A DNA stretch of 34,701 nucleotides. Source: Prorocentrum cordatum. Lineage: Eukaryota > Sar > Dinophyceae > Prorocentrales > Prorocentraceae. Under the pieces are notes generated by a model that worked only from the letters and a program-made list of their open reading frames with translations, did not search any database and had not been told where the DNA came from. The DNA is taken from positions 1-34,701 of the forward strand of contig CAUYUJ010009356.1 of NCBI GenBank assembly GCA_963575745.1, read 5' to 3'. Of the stretch, positions 18,368 to 27,837 are shown piece after piece. Positions within the stretch are counted from its first letter, which is position 1. Each line of letters starts with the position of its first letter. The translations under genes and the position numbers were made by a program.

Positions 18368-18369
18368 GG
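18271..18369. repeat. (TTG)n array, ~100 bp
   Basis: Almost pure TTG with one GTG and one TTC interruption. 18370-18925 downstream is mixed sequence with several ACGGGGCG words and no supported gene. Confidence 0.95.
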
Positions 18370-18926
18370 CCCACCCTTAACCCAGCCGCAAGCAACCCGC
18401 GCTGCTTGGACGAAAGGCGGCGCCTGCGGCGGGCTTCCCCGGAGCATCGCAGAGTGCTAGCGACCCCGCCGCCCCCTCACCCGTATCCGCAACTGCGGGG
18501 TGCTGCGTACGTGTTGAGGGACTTCATGTTCTGAACAGTCTCCCCCCGTTGGCTCCCTCCGTGCCCGCCCCCCTTTTTCCCGTCGCGTGGGTGTGCAAGC
18601 ACCGAATCCGCGGTCCCGTCGTTTTCATTCCCCCTGTCCAAGCCCCTTGCAAACGGGGCGTTAGGAAACGGGGCGGTAGCCGAGAGGCCTCTTCAAGCAA
18701 AAACGGGGCGACAAGGCATTTATCTCGCACTGGTGCGTGATACGTCGTGACGACAACAACGTCGATACATCATCGTAACTCTGGGCGGGGGGGTCTACCT
18801 CGCACTCATGCGCGGCAAATCAGTAGTTTTCCATGAAGACGCACCTTTCGTTGAACGGCCCGTTCACCAACGCCCCGTTGGCAGGGGCTGGACCTGTGCC
18901 CCACATCGCTGCGACAGGAATGTGCC

Positions 18927-19236
18927 GCCCTCCTCCTCCCTCCTCCTCCTCCTTCTCCTCCTCCTCCTCCTCCCCCTCCTCTTCCTCCCCCTCTTCCTCC
19001 TCCGCCTCCTCCTCCTCCTCCTTCCTCCTCTCCTCCTCCCCCTCCTCCTCCTCATTCTTGTCCTCCTCCCCTCCTCCTCCTCCCCTCCTCCTCCTCCCCC
19101 CCTCTTCCTCCTCCGCCTCCTCCTCCTCCTCCTTCTCTCCTCCTCCTCCTCCTCCTCCTCCTCCTCGTCCTCCTCCCTCCTCCTCCTCCTCCTCCTCCTC
19201 CTCCTCCTCCTCCTCCTCCTCCTCCTCCCCCTGCCC
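18927..19236. repeat. (TCC)n array with internal duplication
   Basis: 310 bp of TCC. The block CCCTCTTCCTCCTCCGCC + TCCTCC occurs twice (about 18988 and 19102), showing segmental duplication inside the array. Confidence 0.95.
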
Positions 19237-19375
19237 CCCCCGGCCCACTCCGAGATGGAGGGGCCAGCGGGGGTGCAGGTCTCGCTCGCGCGGGGGGGGT
19301 GCCGCCAGGTGCCGCCAGCCCGCTGAACCCGAGCGGCGACTAGCCGCGCAGGCTGTGCGCCCACTCGCCCGCGGT

Positions 19376-19388
19376 CGGACGACGACAG

Positions 19389-19421
<33 letters not shown>

Positions 19422-19423
19422 AG
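19376..19423. repeat. (GAC)n microsatellite
   Basis: About fifteen GAC triplets with one AGCG interruption. Confidence 0.9.
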
Positions 19424-19479
19424 CCTACCGTGCCGACAGTTGTGCTGGTAATAAGTACCAGGGCCCGTGCGAGGGCCCC

Positions 19480-19562
19480 GCCGCGCGTTACCGTTACCCC
19501 CAACTTGGGGCCGGACCCCCCCCCCCGTAACGGGCGTTACCCCCCCCAATAAAAAAACAAGC
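19480..19562 (+). repeat. Repeat family U, copy 1 (GTTACC / poly-C)
   Basis: CGCGTTACCGTTACCCCC, a C10 run, AACGGGCGTTACC, then AATAAAAAAA and AGCTCCCCG. A second copy of the GTTACC...AATAAAAA..CAGCTCCCCG end lies at about 25000-25050. Confidence 0.5.
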
Positions 19563-19732
19563 TCCCCGCACAGTAAGGATGGGCACACTTTTCCCAAGGG
19601 TGCCCTTGCATCATTGCCTCCTCGGTCCATCCTGGGCCACTCTCGCTGGCCGCGCCCCGCTTGAGCAGCCTGGAAATGGGCTTCCAAGGCCCTTGCATCC
19701 TTATCGCGCACCCTTGATCTACGGGTTGACTG
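19563..19732. mobile_element. Tc1/mariner-type short element K, copy 1
   Basis: The right end GGGTTGACTG is followed by TA (19733-19734). The inner arms CACAGTAAGGATG (left) and CATCCTTATCGCGCACC (right) are inverted. The body GGTGCCC(T)TTGCATC...CCAAGGCCCTTGCATC matches copies 2 and 3. The left terminus is blurred (ACAAGCTCCCCG for ACAGTCAACCCG) and merges with repeat U. Too short to encode a transposase. Confidence 0.6.
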
Positions 19733-19913
19733 TATGCTCATTTCGAGTCGGTGATCGAGTACAGAGTTGATTCACCCCAGAATCGGTTTCCCAATCAAAT
19801 CTACGAACGATGCGTAGAGTATTCGCAGATTTAGGGGAGCATTCTGCGCAATGTTCACAGGCTCGACGGGGAAATCAATTTTGGGGCAGATCACTCCTGT
19901 AGTCGATCCCCTG

Positions 19914-20055
19914 CTACATAGACCCGATGCAGGAAAAGCAAGACAGTATCAGCCAGGCATGTTCCAAGAACACCCCGTGGAAACCGCACAAGGATATGAG
20001 AACAGTCTCCTGGTGGGCCGAACAGGCGAGCCGGGACGCTTCGCCACTGCCTGAT
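19914..20055 (+). repeat. Repeat R copy 2
   Basis: ACATAGACCCGATG, AAGACAGTATC, GGCATGTTCCAAGAACACC and GGCGAGCCGGGACGCTTCGC match the minus strand of 12133-12275. In one frame both copies contain KQD...CSKNT.W.P.K, so a decayed coding sequence is possible. Confidence 0.7.
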
Positions 20056-20249
20056 GCTCGAGCACTCAGCGACCGATTCTGCCCCACACGGTCCCGGGCC
20101 AGGGCCGACACACAACCGCCGCTCGGAGGGTCTCTCTGCGGAGACCTCCGCGGGCGGTGGCTGCGGATCTGCTCGGGCCCCCGCGGAGCCCAATGATGTC
20201 CACATGCACTGCCTGCGGAGGTTCCACGACGTCTGATGACTCCCTACTG

Positions 20250-20490
20250 AGAAATTCTCTCTAAGGAGGCGCTGTTAAGGAATCGTTCGTAAGGATGTGC
20301 TTCGCCAGGGTTCGTGGCTCAGGATTCCTTCTTCAGGATCTCTCGGCAGACATTCCTTTCTGAGCATACCTTATTAAGCCTGCCTTACTTCAGATACCTT
20401 ACTAAGGATCCTTCAGTAACGGCACCTTAGCACAGGCTCTTTTCTAAGGTTCCTTATGGCCGATTTCTGACTCAAGACTCCTGAATAAGG
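20250..20490. repeat. Degenerate CCTTA(C/T)TAAGGATCC repeats
   Basis: CTAAGGA, CAGGATTCCTT, CCTTACTAAGGATCCTTC and CTAAGGTTCCTTA recur every 15-25 bp in both orientations, partly palindromic. No fixed period. 20490-20770 has one copy of the CAGGATCGGTGCAT motif (20550-20567) found four times at 25.5 kb. Confidence 0.5.
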
Positions 20491-20772
20491 ATTCAGGATT
20501 CACGCTCAGGCGGTGGATGTGGACACACCCCCGCCTCGCATCCTCGGTCCAGGATCGGTGCATGAGCTCTTGCGCCCTGCACGGGCATGCGCTCCGATGC
20601 TGGGCGCAGGGTGGGCACTGCCAGGGTCGGTGTGCAGTGTATGGCGGGCACGCTGCTGACTCGGGGCGGCCTTCTAGAATATGACGGGCTTCTGGGCCCG
20701 TGGGCTTGGGGGAACACAGTTCCCCGTTACCGAATCTAGCCCAGCGGGTCAACGGCACCGTAACGGGTACTT

Positions 20773-20894
20773 ACTAACGGGCACTTTGAAATGTTGCCGA
20801 AAGTTGCCACTTCAGGGCCTTTTTCTGGCATTGCAGCGTTGCCCACATCGGTAAGGGTTGGGTTCGCTGGGTCACTGGCCAAAGTACCCGTTAG
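20773..20894. repeat. Small foldback, CTAACGGG(C/T)ACTTTG arms
   Basis: CTAACGGGCACTTTG at the left and CAAAGTACCCGTTAG at the right (one mismatch), separated by about 90 nt with further weak pairing (GTTGCC / GGCAAC-like words). Confidence 0.6.
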
Positions 20895-20934
20895 TGGAGT
20901 CCCCGTGTGAGGGGCGCTGAGCGGGGTCAAAAGG

Positions 20935-21143
20935 GGCTGGGCCCTTGCGTGGAGGGCCCAAGGTCGTCCCCGAGGGCGATCAGACGCCCGCCAGCCCGGT
21001 TCAAGATGGCCTGGAAGGGTCCCAGACAGCCCACGAAGCGTGTCAAACGGCCCAGGAGGCCCCCAGGATTGCTCAAGAGGGCCGTCAAGAGGGCCCAGGA
21101 GGCAAACACCGTCCCCTTCCTTTCTGGGCGAAGGCGATCATTG

Positions 21144-21191
<48 letters not shown>

Positions 21192-21510
21192 TTCGCTCCG
21201 TCAGCGACGACCACACGGGCCCCCAGGACAGCCCAAGATGCCCCCAAGGGGGTCCAGGCTGGCCCAAGAGGGTCCCACGATGGCCCAAGAAGCTACTACA
21301 ACGGTCCAGCCAGGCCCCAAGGCCCCAAGATAGCCCCAAGAGGGGAAGCATGGGCTGACCTTAAGTTCTCCGCCCCGGGATGCCCCCCCGAGACCGCCAG
21401 CAGGGCCCAAAAGGGCATCCGAGAAGCTCCACGAGACCCCAAAGAGGCCCCCAAGGAGGCCCGCACTGGCCCTCAAAGAGGCCCCCAAGAGACCCCAAGA
21501 GAGTTTTCAA
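20935..21510. repeat. CCCAAGAGGGCCC minisatellite with (TG)n insert
   Basis: Degenerate 10-14-bp units of GGCCC(C)AAGA/GGAGG. Interrupted at 21141-21190 by a ~50-bp TG array. Contains GCCCCCCGAGACCGCCAGCAG near 21382, shared with 4574. Confidence 0.7.
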
Positions 21511-21518
21511 AACTTCTT

Positions 21519-21595
21519 TTCAGTCGGGCATGTCCCCCCAGAGGAGGAATATCCAGTAATAATCAAACAAAACAGTGCAGGGGAGCCCGACCGAC
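21519..21595. mobile_element. Family 1 TIR element (copy F), 77 bp
   Basis: Left end TTCAGTCGGGCATGTCCCCC, then the family-specific left interior (AGGAGGAATAT, ATAATCAAACAAAACAG, CAGGGGA), then directly the right terminus GCCCGACCGAC. Flanks AACTTCTT (21511-21518) and AACCTCTT (21596-21603) match 7 of 8. It is an internally deleted copy keeping only 11 bp of right end. Confidence 0.8.
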
Positions 21596-21781
21596 AACCT
21601 CTTCCAAGATGCCCCCGAGAGGCATCTCGGACAGCGCAGTTGGCACGCGTGAGCCAATCTGCGGGGTCACTGCTGCACAGGCGCTGGCTTGTCAAATCAA
21701 TTTTTTCAGTTCCACTTGGGATGCCAACCAAGGATCATGACGCATATTTTTGAGGCGGTTTTCAATCTCTTCCCTTTTTCA

Positions 21782-21880
21782 GGAATACGCATTCCCCACA
21801 CGGAGTATGATCAGCATTCCAAGGAAGAGAAGGTTGACGCTGAGGCGGATGAGGAGGATGAAGGAGGACGCCCACCCAGG
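21782..21880 (+). CDS. Possible internal exon, acidic
   Basis: A good acceptor, TCTTCCCTTTTTCAG (ending 21781), precedes a 99-nt open segment ending CCACCCAG|GTCCCG. One frame reads GIRIPHTEYDQHSKEEKVDA followed by EADEEDEGGRPPR. The acidic part is partly GAGGATGA repeat-like. Exon length is a multiple of 3. No family recognised and no partner exons placed. The best splice-site pair I saw in a non-repetitive stretch. Confidence 0.25.
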
Positions 21881-22009
21881 TCCCGGCTTGGTCGTTGTCC
21901 AAAGGGTCTGCTGACACATTGGAGCTAATGATTGCTGCTCCTGGGTTGGCTCGTAACATCAATTATTACCATACCTACCGGTGTGATCTCGCACTGCATA
22001 CTTCGACCT

Positions 22010-22995
22010 GCCGACTGTGCTTGGGGGAGCTGGGATGTATCGGTGTAATGCCTCGGTGTGCTGGGATCCGTGTGCTGGGATGTGTCGGACGTACTGGGAT
22101 GTGCGCTGGGGGTTGGGATGCGTGCTGTGTTTTGCTGGAATACGTGCTGGCCGTGGTCCCCCTGGGTGTGCTGCCATGTGTGCTGGCATGTGTCGGTGTG
22201 CGCTGGGGGTAGATGTGCGGGCGTGCTGTGATGTGTTGGAAAACGTGCTGGGAGGTGTGCTGTGATGTATGGGTGCGGTGTGAAGTGCTGCGATATGTGC
22301 TGGCCGTGGCCCCCCTGGGTGTGCTGGGATGTGTGCTGGGATGTGTCGGTGTACCGGCTCGGTGTGCTCGGTGCTGGGATGTGTCGGTGTACTGACTCGG
22401 TGTGCTGGGCTCGGTGTGCTGAGATGTGTGGACGTCCCCAGTGTGCTGGGATGTGTGCTGGGTGTGGTGTGCTGGGCCGTGGCCGTGGCGCCCCCCTGGG
22501 AGTGCTCGGGTGTGTGTTCGGATTGCTGAGATGTGTGGGCGTACTCGGCTGTGCGCAGGGGGTGCTAGGATGTGTGGCTGTGCTGGGACATGTGCTGGGA
22601 CATGTGCTGGGACGTGTGCTGGGTGCGCCGGGATGTGTGGGTGTGTTGTGGCCCCCCTGGGTGTGCTGGGATGTGTGCTGGCCGTGGCGCCCCCCTGGGG
22701 GTGCTGGCTCGTGTGGTCGGTGTGCAGAGATGTGCAGACGTACTCGGCTGTATGCTGGGGGTGCTGGGATGTATGGGTGTGTTGCGATGTTCTGTGATAT
22801 GCGCTGGGGAGTGTACTGAGTGTGCTGGGATGTGTGGGTGTACTGTGCCCCCCCTGGGTGTGCTGGGATGTATGCTGGGTGTGCTGGGATGTGTGGGTGT
22901 ACTGGGATGTGTGCTGGGTGTGGTATGCTGTGATGTGTGGGTCTAATGGGATTTGTGCTGGGAGTGGTGTGCTGGACTGTGCGCTGGGTGTGCCC
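22010..22995. repeat. ~1-kb GTGCTGGGATGT minisatellite
   Basis: Units of 10-14 bp (GTGCTGGGAT, GTGTGCTGGG, GTGTCGGTGTAC). A longer motif, GCTGGCCGTGG(C/T)(G)CCCCCCTGGG + TGTGCTGGG, recurs at about 22147, 22299, 22475, 22645 and 22678 and marks irregular higher-order blocks. The minus strand stays open for 476 codons (His/Pro/Ser/Thr), an array artefact. 22996-23180 is CT-rich. Confidence 0.9.
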
Positions 22996-23184
22996 GCTCC
23001 CCCTTCCGCCCCCCTCCCCCTTCATTCCGACCGACCGTACCCGCCTCTTTCCCCGTCGCCCCCTCCCCTTACTCCGACGGACCGTGCCCCCCCCTCGCCG
23101 CCCGACCGTGCCCCATCGTCTTTCCCTCCCCCCGCCCTCCTCCCTTTCAAGTCCAGAGTGCCGAGCCCCCCCGCCTGCACCCCG

Positions 23185-23300
23185 GCCCAGGCGGATTTTC
23201 GGATCGCAGAAAACTTCTCTGGCGGCGCCCCTGGCGGCCCCCCCCCCCGCGGCACGCTTCGCGGGGAGCCGGCGCCGATCCACGAAGGCCGCCCAGACCT
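23185..23300. repeat. Foldback family M, degenerate copy
   Basis: GCGGATTTTCGGATC..., GGCGGCGCCCCTGGCGG, GGCACGCTTCGCG and GCCGATCCACGAAGG keep the order of the complete copy at 5506-5660, with many changes and a C10 run. Confidence 0.5.
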
Positions 23301-23342
23301 CCGACATATCTTGCGCTTCTGCAGCTGTCCCCATCTCTGATG

Positions 23343-23445
23343 TTCGGTCGGGCATGTCCCTGTACAGGAGGAATTCTCAAGAATAGGCGAACAGATAGTC
23401 AGGGGGCGTGTTTTTTTTTTTTTTTTGTTTTTGTTTTCGTTTGTT

Positions 23446-23478
<33 letters not shown>

Positions 23479-23566
23479 TTACAATAATATATATATATAT
23501 ATATATATATCATTTGTTTTTCTGGTTCCTCCAAAATCCGCCTGTAGGAGGACATGCCCGACCGAA
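23343..23566. mobile_element. Family 1 TIR element (copy G), 224 bp
   Basis: Perfect termini TTCGGTCGGGCATGTCC (left) and its complement (right) lie between two identical octamers CTCTGATG (23335-23342 and 23567-23574). The left interior (TACAGGAGGAATTCTCAAGA, AGTCAGGGGGCGTG) and right interior (CCTCCAAAATCCGCCTGTAGG) are family-typical. The middle is poly-T plus (AT)n (23410-23512). This is the reference copy that fixes the element ends. 23575-23926 downstream shows no gene. Confidence 0.93.
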
Positions 23567-23926
23567 CTCTGATGCTTTCTTGTGCCTACTGTCGTTGCCC
23601 CGCATCCGTCTGCTCCAGCCATCTGTCTTGCAGAGGGCCTGCCGGTGCCAGGGCCTCGTGAGCAATGGGTGCTCGAGGGATGGTTGCTCGTTTGACATCG
23701 GCGGGGACAGCGCTCTCACGCCGCCCATCGGTCGCCGCTGATTAGCTCCACTTTGACGCCCTGACCACTTGATGCTCGCCGCCGCCTCGTCCCCCTCCCC
23801 GTGCCCCGCGTAAGCGATCGGACGTGTGCCGACGGCCGCCGAAAGGTCCCGTCGTTGGCTCCCCCCCCAGTCGTGGAGTGCCGAGGTGTTGCTGTGGGTG
23901 GGTACCCCCAAAGCGCCTCTCCTCGA

Positions 23927-23979
23927 GTCCTCTGACCTTTGGTCTCAGTTGAGCCCTACCTCACAGCCAACACGGATAC
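23927..23979 (+). repeat. 53-bp direct repeat, copy 1
   Basis: GTCCTCTGACCTTTGGTCTC..., identical at 49 of 53 positions to 24145-24197. It ends with CAGCCAACACGGATAC, the left terminus of a Tc1/mariner-type K element, which then stops. Confidence 0.9.
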
Positions 23980-24141
23980 AGTGCCGTTTTTAATACATGC
24001 TCCGCGTGCGGATCATGTATTAGAAATGCAGGGATGTAGTATTCAAAACGACGATGAGTCCATGCATGCATTTATTCATACATTAACCATGTATTAAAAG
24101 TCCTATGTCTTTAATCATCCTATGTATTAAAAGCTGCCCTG
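23979..24141. mobile_element. AT-rich short inverted-repeat element
   Basis: Ends CAGTGCCGTTTTTAATACAT (left) and the complement of CAGGGCAGCTTTTAATACAT (right). Interior AT-rich with a strong hairpin TTTAATACATG/CATGTATTAGA around CCGC..GCGG (23990-24023). Preceded by TA (23977-23978). It lies exactly between the two 53-bp direct repeats. Class unknown; the TA + CAGT start suggests a Tc1/mariner-type MITE. Confidence 0.65.
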
Positions 24142-24144
24142 CAG

Positions 24145-24197
24145 GTCCTCTGACCTTTGGTCTCAGTGGAGCCCTACCTTACAGTCAACGCGGATAC
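24145..24197 (+). repeat. 53-bp direct repeat, copy 2
   Basis: Second copy, overlapping the left end of element K copy 2; the four differences from copy 1 are single bases. Confidence 0.9.
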
Positions 24198-24341
24198 TAA
24201 GGATGAGCGACTTTCAAGGTTACGTTTGCATCATTTCCTGTCGGCCCGTTCTTGGCCCGCGCCCCGCTCAAGAAGTCTCGACGTGGCCTTCCAAGACCCT
24301 TGCATACCCACAGTGCATCTTGTTATTATACGTGCTGACTG
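24182..24341. mobile_element. Tc1/mariner-type short element K, copy 2, 160 bp
   Basis: Starts CAGTCAACGCGGATACTAAG and ends CGTGCTGACTG, with TA on both sides (24180-24181, 24342-24343). The interior shares CTTTCAAGG, TTGCATC, GCCCCGCTC and CCAAG(A/G)CCCTTGCAT with copies at 19.56 and 31.05 kb. TA duplication and CAGT ends are the Tc1/mariner hallmark. No transposase coding capacity. Confidence 0.85.
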
Positions 24342-24350
24342 TACCCTACC

Positions 24351-24571
24351 TTCGCATGCAACTCCTGGGAGGTCAGATTCTGATTTTGCCCTGGTCCGAA
24401 ATCCGGCCTAATCCCGCTTAATCCTGCTTACTCTGTCTTAATCCCGCTTAATCCCGCTTGATCCCGCTTAATCCCGCTTGATCCGAGGCACACTCCGGCG
24501 TAACAGCCCCCCAATGGGGCTTAATCCTCGTAAATCCTTCCGACGAAAGCCTCCCAGTAGTTGCCTCCCAA
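24351..24571. mobile_element. Family 2 TIR element (Z1), with AATCCCGCTT array
   Basis: Left TIR TTCGCATGCAACTCCTGGGA, right TIR complement TTGGGAGGCAACTACTGGGA. Flanking hexamers CCTACC (24345-24350) and CCGACC (24572-24577) match 5 of 6. The interior holds about eight units of TTAATCCCGC (24404-24487), then ATCCGAGGC, CTCCGGCGTAACAGC and TTTCCGACGAAA-type sequence shared with Z2 and Z3. It begins only 7 bp after element K copy 2. Confidence 0.85.
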
Positions 24572-24599
24572 CCGACCTCAAGAGTGTTTTTTACACCCT

Positions 24600-25050
24600 G
24601 GACCATAACGCGCGTTATCCCGTTATCCCCCCCCCCCCCCTCGTCGCAGGCGAATTCTCGCCCCCAACCTTCGACGTTTCAACGACAAATCAGGACGGGA
24701 GGGAAACTCGGGGATACACTTCCGGGGGGGTGATCGGACGCACTCCTATCGAGGATGGGCGCCCGCCCGTCCAACATCACCGAGTTCGGTTCTGCCCCAG
24801 ATTTCTGGTCCGCTCGAGAACACCACGAAGCCTGGAGTAGGGGTCGACACATCCCCTGCGGCCCCCCCCCCACACCTCCCCCCCATAGCGCAGCGCTCCC
24901 CCCCCCCAGTGCTTCCCCGGCACCGCCGCAGTGCATCTGGTACCACAGTCTGTCACGATGGGGGCGGGGGCGTTACGTTATGCCCCCTCCCCTCCCATCA
25001 CGCCCGTTACGCCCGTTACCGCCGCGAAAAAATAAAAATTCAGCTCCCCG
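24600..25050. repeat. C-rich segment with U copy 2
   Basis: CGCGTTATCCCGTTATC + C14 near 24610-24640; C-rich runs 24862-24906; GTTACGTTATG...CGTTACGCCCGTTACC, AAAAAATAAAAATTCAGC and TCCCCG at 24975-25050 match U copy 1. No gene. Confidence 0.5.
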
Positions 25051-25515
25051 ATCGCTCGCGTTGCGGCGGCCCCCAGTGGGGGCTCGCGGCTCTGGCGGAG
25101 CGCGACTGGACGCATTGGACCCGGAAGCAGGTCGCCGAGGCCGTGAAGGGCCTCAGGCGCGCCCGTGCGCGCGCCCTTCTGGGGTGGGGGGGGAAAGGAG
25201 GGCCCGTCCCGGTCCGACCGTGTGCCGACCAGCACGGCGCACACTTGGTGGACAACCCAGTCGTTGGTGCGGCCACATACCACATTCTATACGACAACAC
25301 ACCGCCGGGGGAGCCTCCAAGCATTGGTTTGTGGACGAGGCCTGCGATCAGTACGGGACGGTTGGGATCACGCCCTCCTCCACCGCACGCGAGGCACGGG
25401 CCCCGGCCCACCCGCGCTGCTCCTGAGGGAACCGCTCGCCCGCCGGCCGGCGGACTCGGCGCGCTCCGCTCCGGCCCGATCCGATTCGAGTTCGATTCGC
25501 TTTCCTCGGGCGAAG
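25051..25515 (+). other. Unassigned GC-rich unique stretch
   Basis: No repeat match within the window. One frame contains a coding-like segment (AERDWTHWTRKQVAEAVKGL), superficially like a SAM-type helix, but all three frames are open here and no splice sites or conserved domain could be defined. Not called as a gene. Confidence 0.3.
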
Positions 25516-25520
25516 AGAAA

Positions 25521-25658
25521 TATGCACATGCACCGATCCTGACAACGTCCATCCTTTGACCCAGGATCGGTGCATATGCCTTCCTGGCCAAGGTAAGAGG
25601 GCATATGCACCGATCCTGGGCTCAGGATGGGTCTGGCCAGAATCGGTGTATGTGCATA
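25521..25658. repeat. Four alternating copies of a ~20-bp motif (cruciform)
   Basis: TATGCACATGCACCGATCCT (25521), CAGGATCGGTGCATATGCC (25562-25580), its exact complement (25600-25618) and CAGAATCGGTGTATGTGCAT (25638) alternate in orientation + - + -. The inner pair has perfect 19-bp arms and a 19-nt loop; the outer pair can also pair. A single motif copy is at 20550-20567. Confidence 0.9.
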
Positions 25659-25848
25659 GTTCTTTCTCCTCTATTTCCAGGCGATCGGACGCGGCCCGAT
25701 GCTCGCCCAGTGGGGCGAAATTGAAAACGGCGCAAGCATGTGCAATCTCTCGAAGGCCCGCGCGCATCCCTGGGCCCGTGGCGGCGCTCTTGCGCGCCGG
25801 GGAGGGGGGCATCCGCGCGAGATTCCGAAGGTTCGACGCTCGTGAGCT

Positions 25849-26310
25849 ATGATGTTCCAGCCGCCTACTTTAGCTCTGATCACCAGCCAGAATCTCGAGC
25901 ACCAGGAAAGTACCGAAACGGGAGGGTTTTCACGTGTCGGGCCCCGGGAGGCGATACTCGTTCGACATTGTTGCGCTAATTTTCTGGGTGTTCGAGATTA
26001 TTTTCTGGATGTGGTCCCTAGGTACCATGGGAGCACCATAGCTCATGAGGTGAGTTCTTCCAGGGAGGGCAGGGCCGCCATGAAGCGAACAGGTCCCGAG
26101 GCCAGCGTATCCTCGTGTCAGAGGGCAGCAGCCCATGTGCACGTAGCTGGGCCTCCCGGGTGGGGTCAGAGCAGATGTGGTCGGAGGGTCGCACCGCATC
26201 GCCGACGTCGCCGACGTCGACGATGCCTCGCCGATGCATCGCCGATGCCTCGCCGATGCATCGTTGATGCTCGCGACCCTCCGACCCCATCTACTCCGAC
26301 CCCATCTAAA
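25849..26310 (+). repeat. Dispersed repeat family L, copy 2, with foldback end
   Basis: Matches 804-1265 (see copy 1). Its left edge (GAGCTATGATGTTCC) is uninterrupted, where copy 1 carries element A. The 3' part is a foldback: AGATGTGGTCGGAGGGTCGC (~26172) pairs with GCGACCCTCCGACCCCATCT (ending ~26291), with CGATGCATCGCCGATGCCTC repeats in the loop. Confidence 0.7.
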
Positions 26311-26429
26311 AGGCCTCCTATGCACGCAGTCCGTCTCCGCCCGCCTGCGTTTGAACACGACCTCCCGTGCACGCGTGACCGCGGAGGGCGTACGTGCACA
26401 CCTGGTTTTTGGCTCCTCCATGATCGGCG

Positions 26430-26620
26430 GCGAGCGAGGGGAGGAAGTCAGAAGGAGAAGGCCTTCTCAGAAGCTTCGGAAGTCCCCCGGCCTTCCGAGC
26501 AGTTGTTCTGAGCCTTCCCCCGAGAACAGAGCAGCAACTGCCCAGAAGGCGCCAGGGCTTCTGAGAAGCCCCGCCGCCTTCCGAGAGGGCCGTCTCCTTC
26601 TCACTCCCCCCCCTCGCCCG
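26430..26620 (-). repeat. Repeat family P, copy 2
   Basis: GAAGGAGAAGGCCTTCTCAG and following GAAG/CTTC palindromic words match 6768-6806 in inverse orientation. It precedes a TCC array. Confidence 0.6.
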
Positions 26621-26752
26621 CCGCAGATCCCTACCATGAAGGAACCTCCGGAGGGAGAAAGGGGCCCCATGCCTCGGGCCCCCTCTGCCCGGCAGCAGCC
26701 TTGCTCGTCCCGAGCCGTCTGTGGGCGGCAGCCCCCAGGGCCCCGGAGCATC

Positions 26753-27035
26753 CTTCTCCTCCTCCTCCTCCTCCTCCTCCTCCTCCTCCTCCTCCTCCTC
26801 CTCCTTCCTCCTCCTCCTTCCCCTCCTCCTCCTCCTCCTCCTCCTCCTCTCCTCCTCCTCCGCCTCCTCCTCCCCTCCTCCTCCTCCCTCCCCTCCTCCT
26901 CCTCCTCCTCCTCCTCCTCCTCCTCCTCGTCCTCCTCCTCCCCTTCTCCCTCCTCCTCCTCCTCCTCCCCCTCCTCCTCCTCCCCTCCTCCTCCTCCTCC
27001 TCCTCCTCCTCCTCCTCCTCCTCCTCCTCCTCCGC
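26753..27035. repeat. (TCC)n array, ~280 bp
   Basis: TCC triplets with CCC, CGC and GTC interruptions. Confidence 0.97.
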
Positions 27036-27151
27036 CCACAGTGCTTTGATTCGCAGCGCCGCAGCGCAGCTCACTAGCACGGATCTTGGTTTGAGTGCCT
27101 GTCGCCATTCATAGACCCAGAAGTTTTCTCGTTGAAGTGGAGTTTTGACAT

Positions 27152-27650
27152 TTGCTACCCAGTACGGCTTGCAGAGTAAGTATATTTGCTAGTTGCAGTC
27201 CGACGTCATCCTCATTTCTCTCGCCAGCATCATTGCATAAATCATCGCATCATTCCATGAATCATCGCATTTTGTTTGTTGCGTCCCGGCCGCCCTCACG
27301 TGTTGTGAACATCATCGTCCTTGTCTTTACCGTTGTCGTCGGTGTCGACGACGGGCTTTGGGCTTCGTCCGTATCGACGTCATCGCGTCGTAAGCTTGGC
27401 AGGGAGGACACTATTTGGTCTTTGCATGATATTCAACATCGTGGGCATCCTCATCACGTGGTTTCGCTTCGGATCTGTCGCCTCGCCCGCGTCATTCCAC
27501 CGCCGGTTTGTGATATCTTCGCGGATTAACCAAGGTGTATGCTGTCGCTGGTGTCTGGTCAGTACCAGGGTGAAGTTTGTGTCAGCAGGGAGCGCACGTG
27601 AATGCATCGAACAATGGTGGTATTGGACATTTATGAGTTGTGATGTCTGA
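27152..27650 (+). other. Unique stretch, weak gene candidate
   Basis: Moderate-GC, repeat-free sequence. It contains a good donor-like CAGAGTAAGTAT (27172-27183) and an acceptor-like TTTCTCTCGCCAG (ending ~27229), a possible ~55-bp intron. Two overlapping frames are open downstream: 27152-27529, with a hydrophobic VVNIIVLVFTVVVGV, and 27321-27650, with LFGLCMIFNIVGILITWF. Both could be membrane segments but neither is recognisable. (AC)n follows at 27815-27832. Confidence 0.2.
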
Positions 27651-27837
27651 CGTTGGTGATTACCCCCCTCGCTCACGATGAACACAACCTGTGCGGAAGA
27701 GTTGACAGTCTTTGGGTTTGCATGTTTGCGAGGGCAGACCAGGTCGATGGCGACGCTTCTCTTTCGCCCCGCCCCCTGGCAGGGGGCAGTCGAAGAAGAA
27801 CAAGCTACGTCAACACACACACACACACACACTTTCG

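Noticed and set aside
18665-18730. tRNA-like GGTAGCCGAGAGGCC word
   Set aside because: Resembles a Ser/Leu tRNA D-arm, but no anticodon stem, no GGTTCGAATCC T-arm and no acceptor pairing were found.
21925-23355. 476-codon minus-strand frame rich in His, Pro, Ser, Thr
   Set aside because: Direct translation of the GTGCTGGGATGT minisatellite; no conserved period in codons and no domain.
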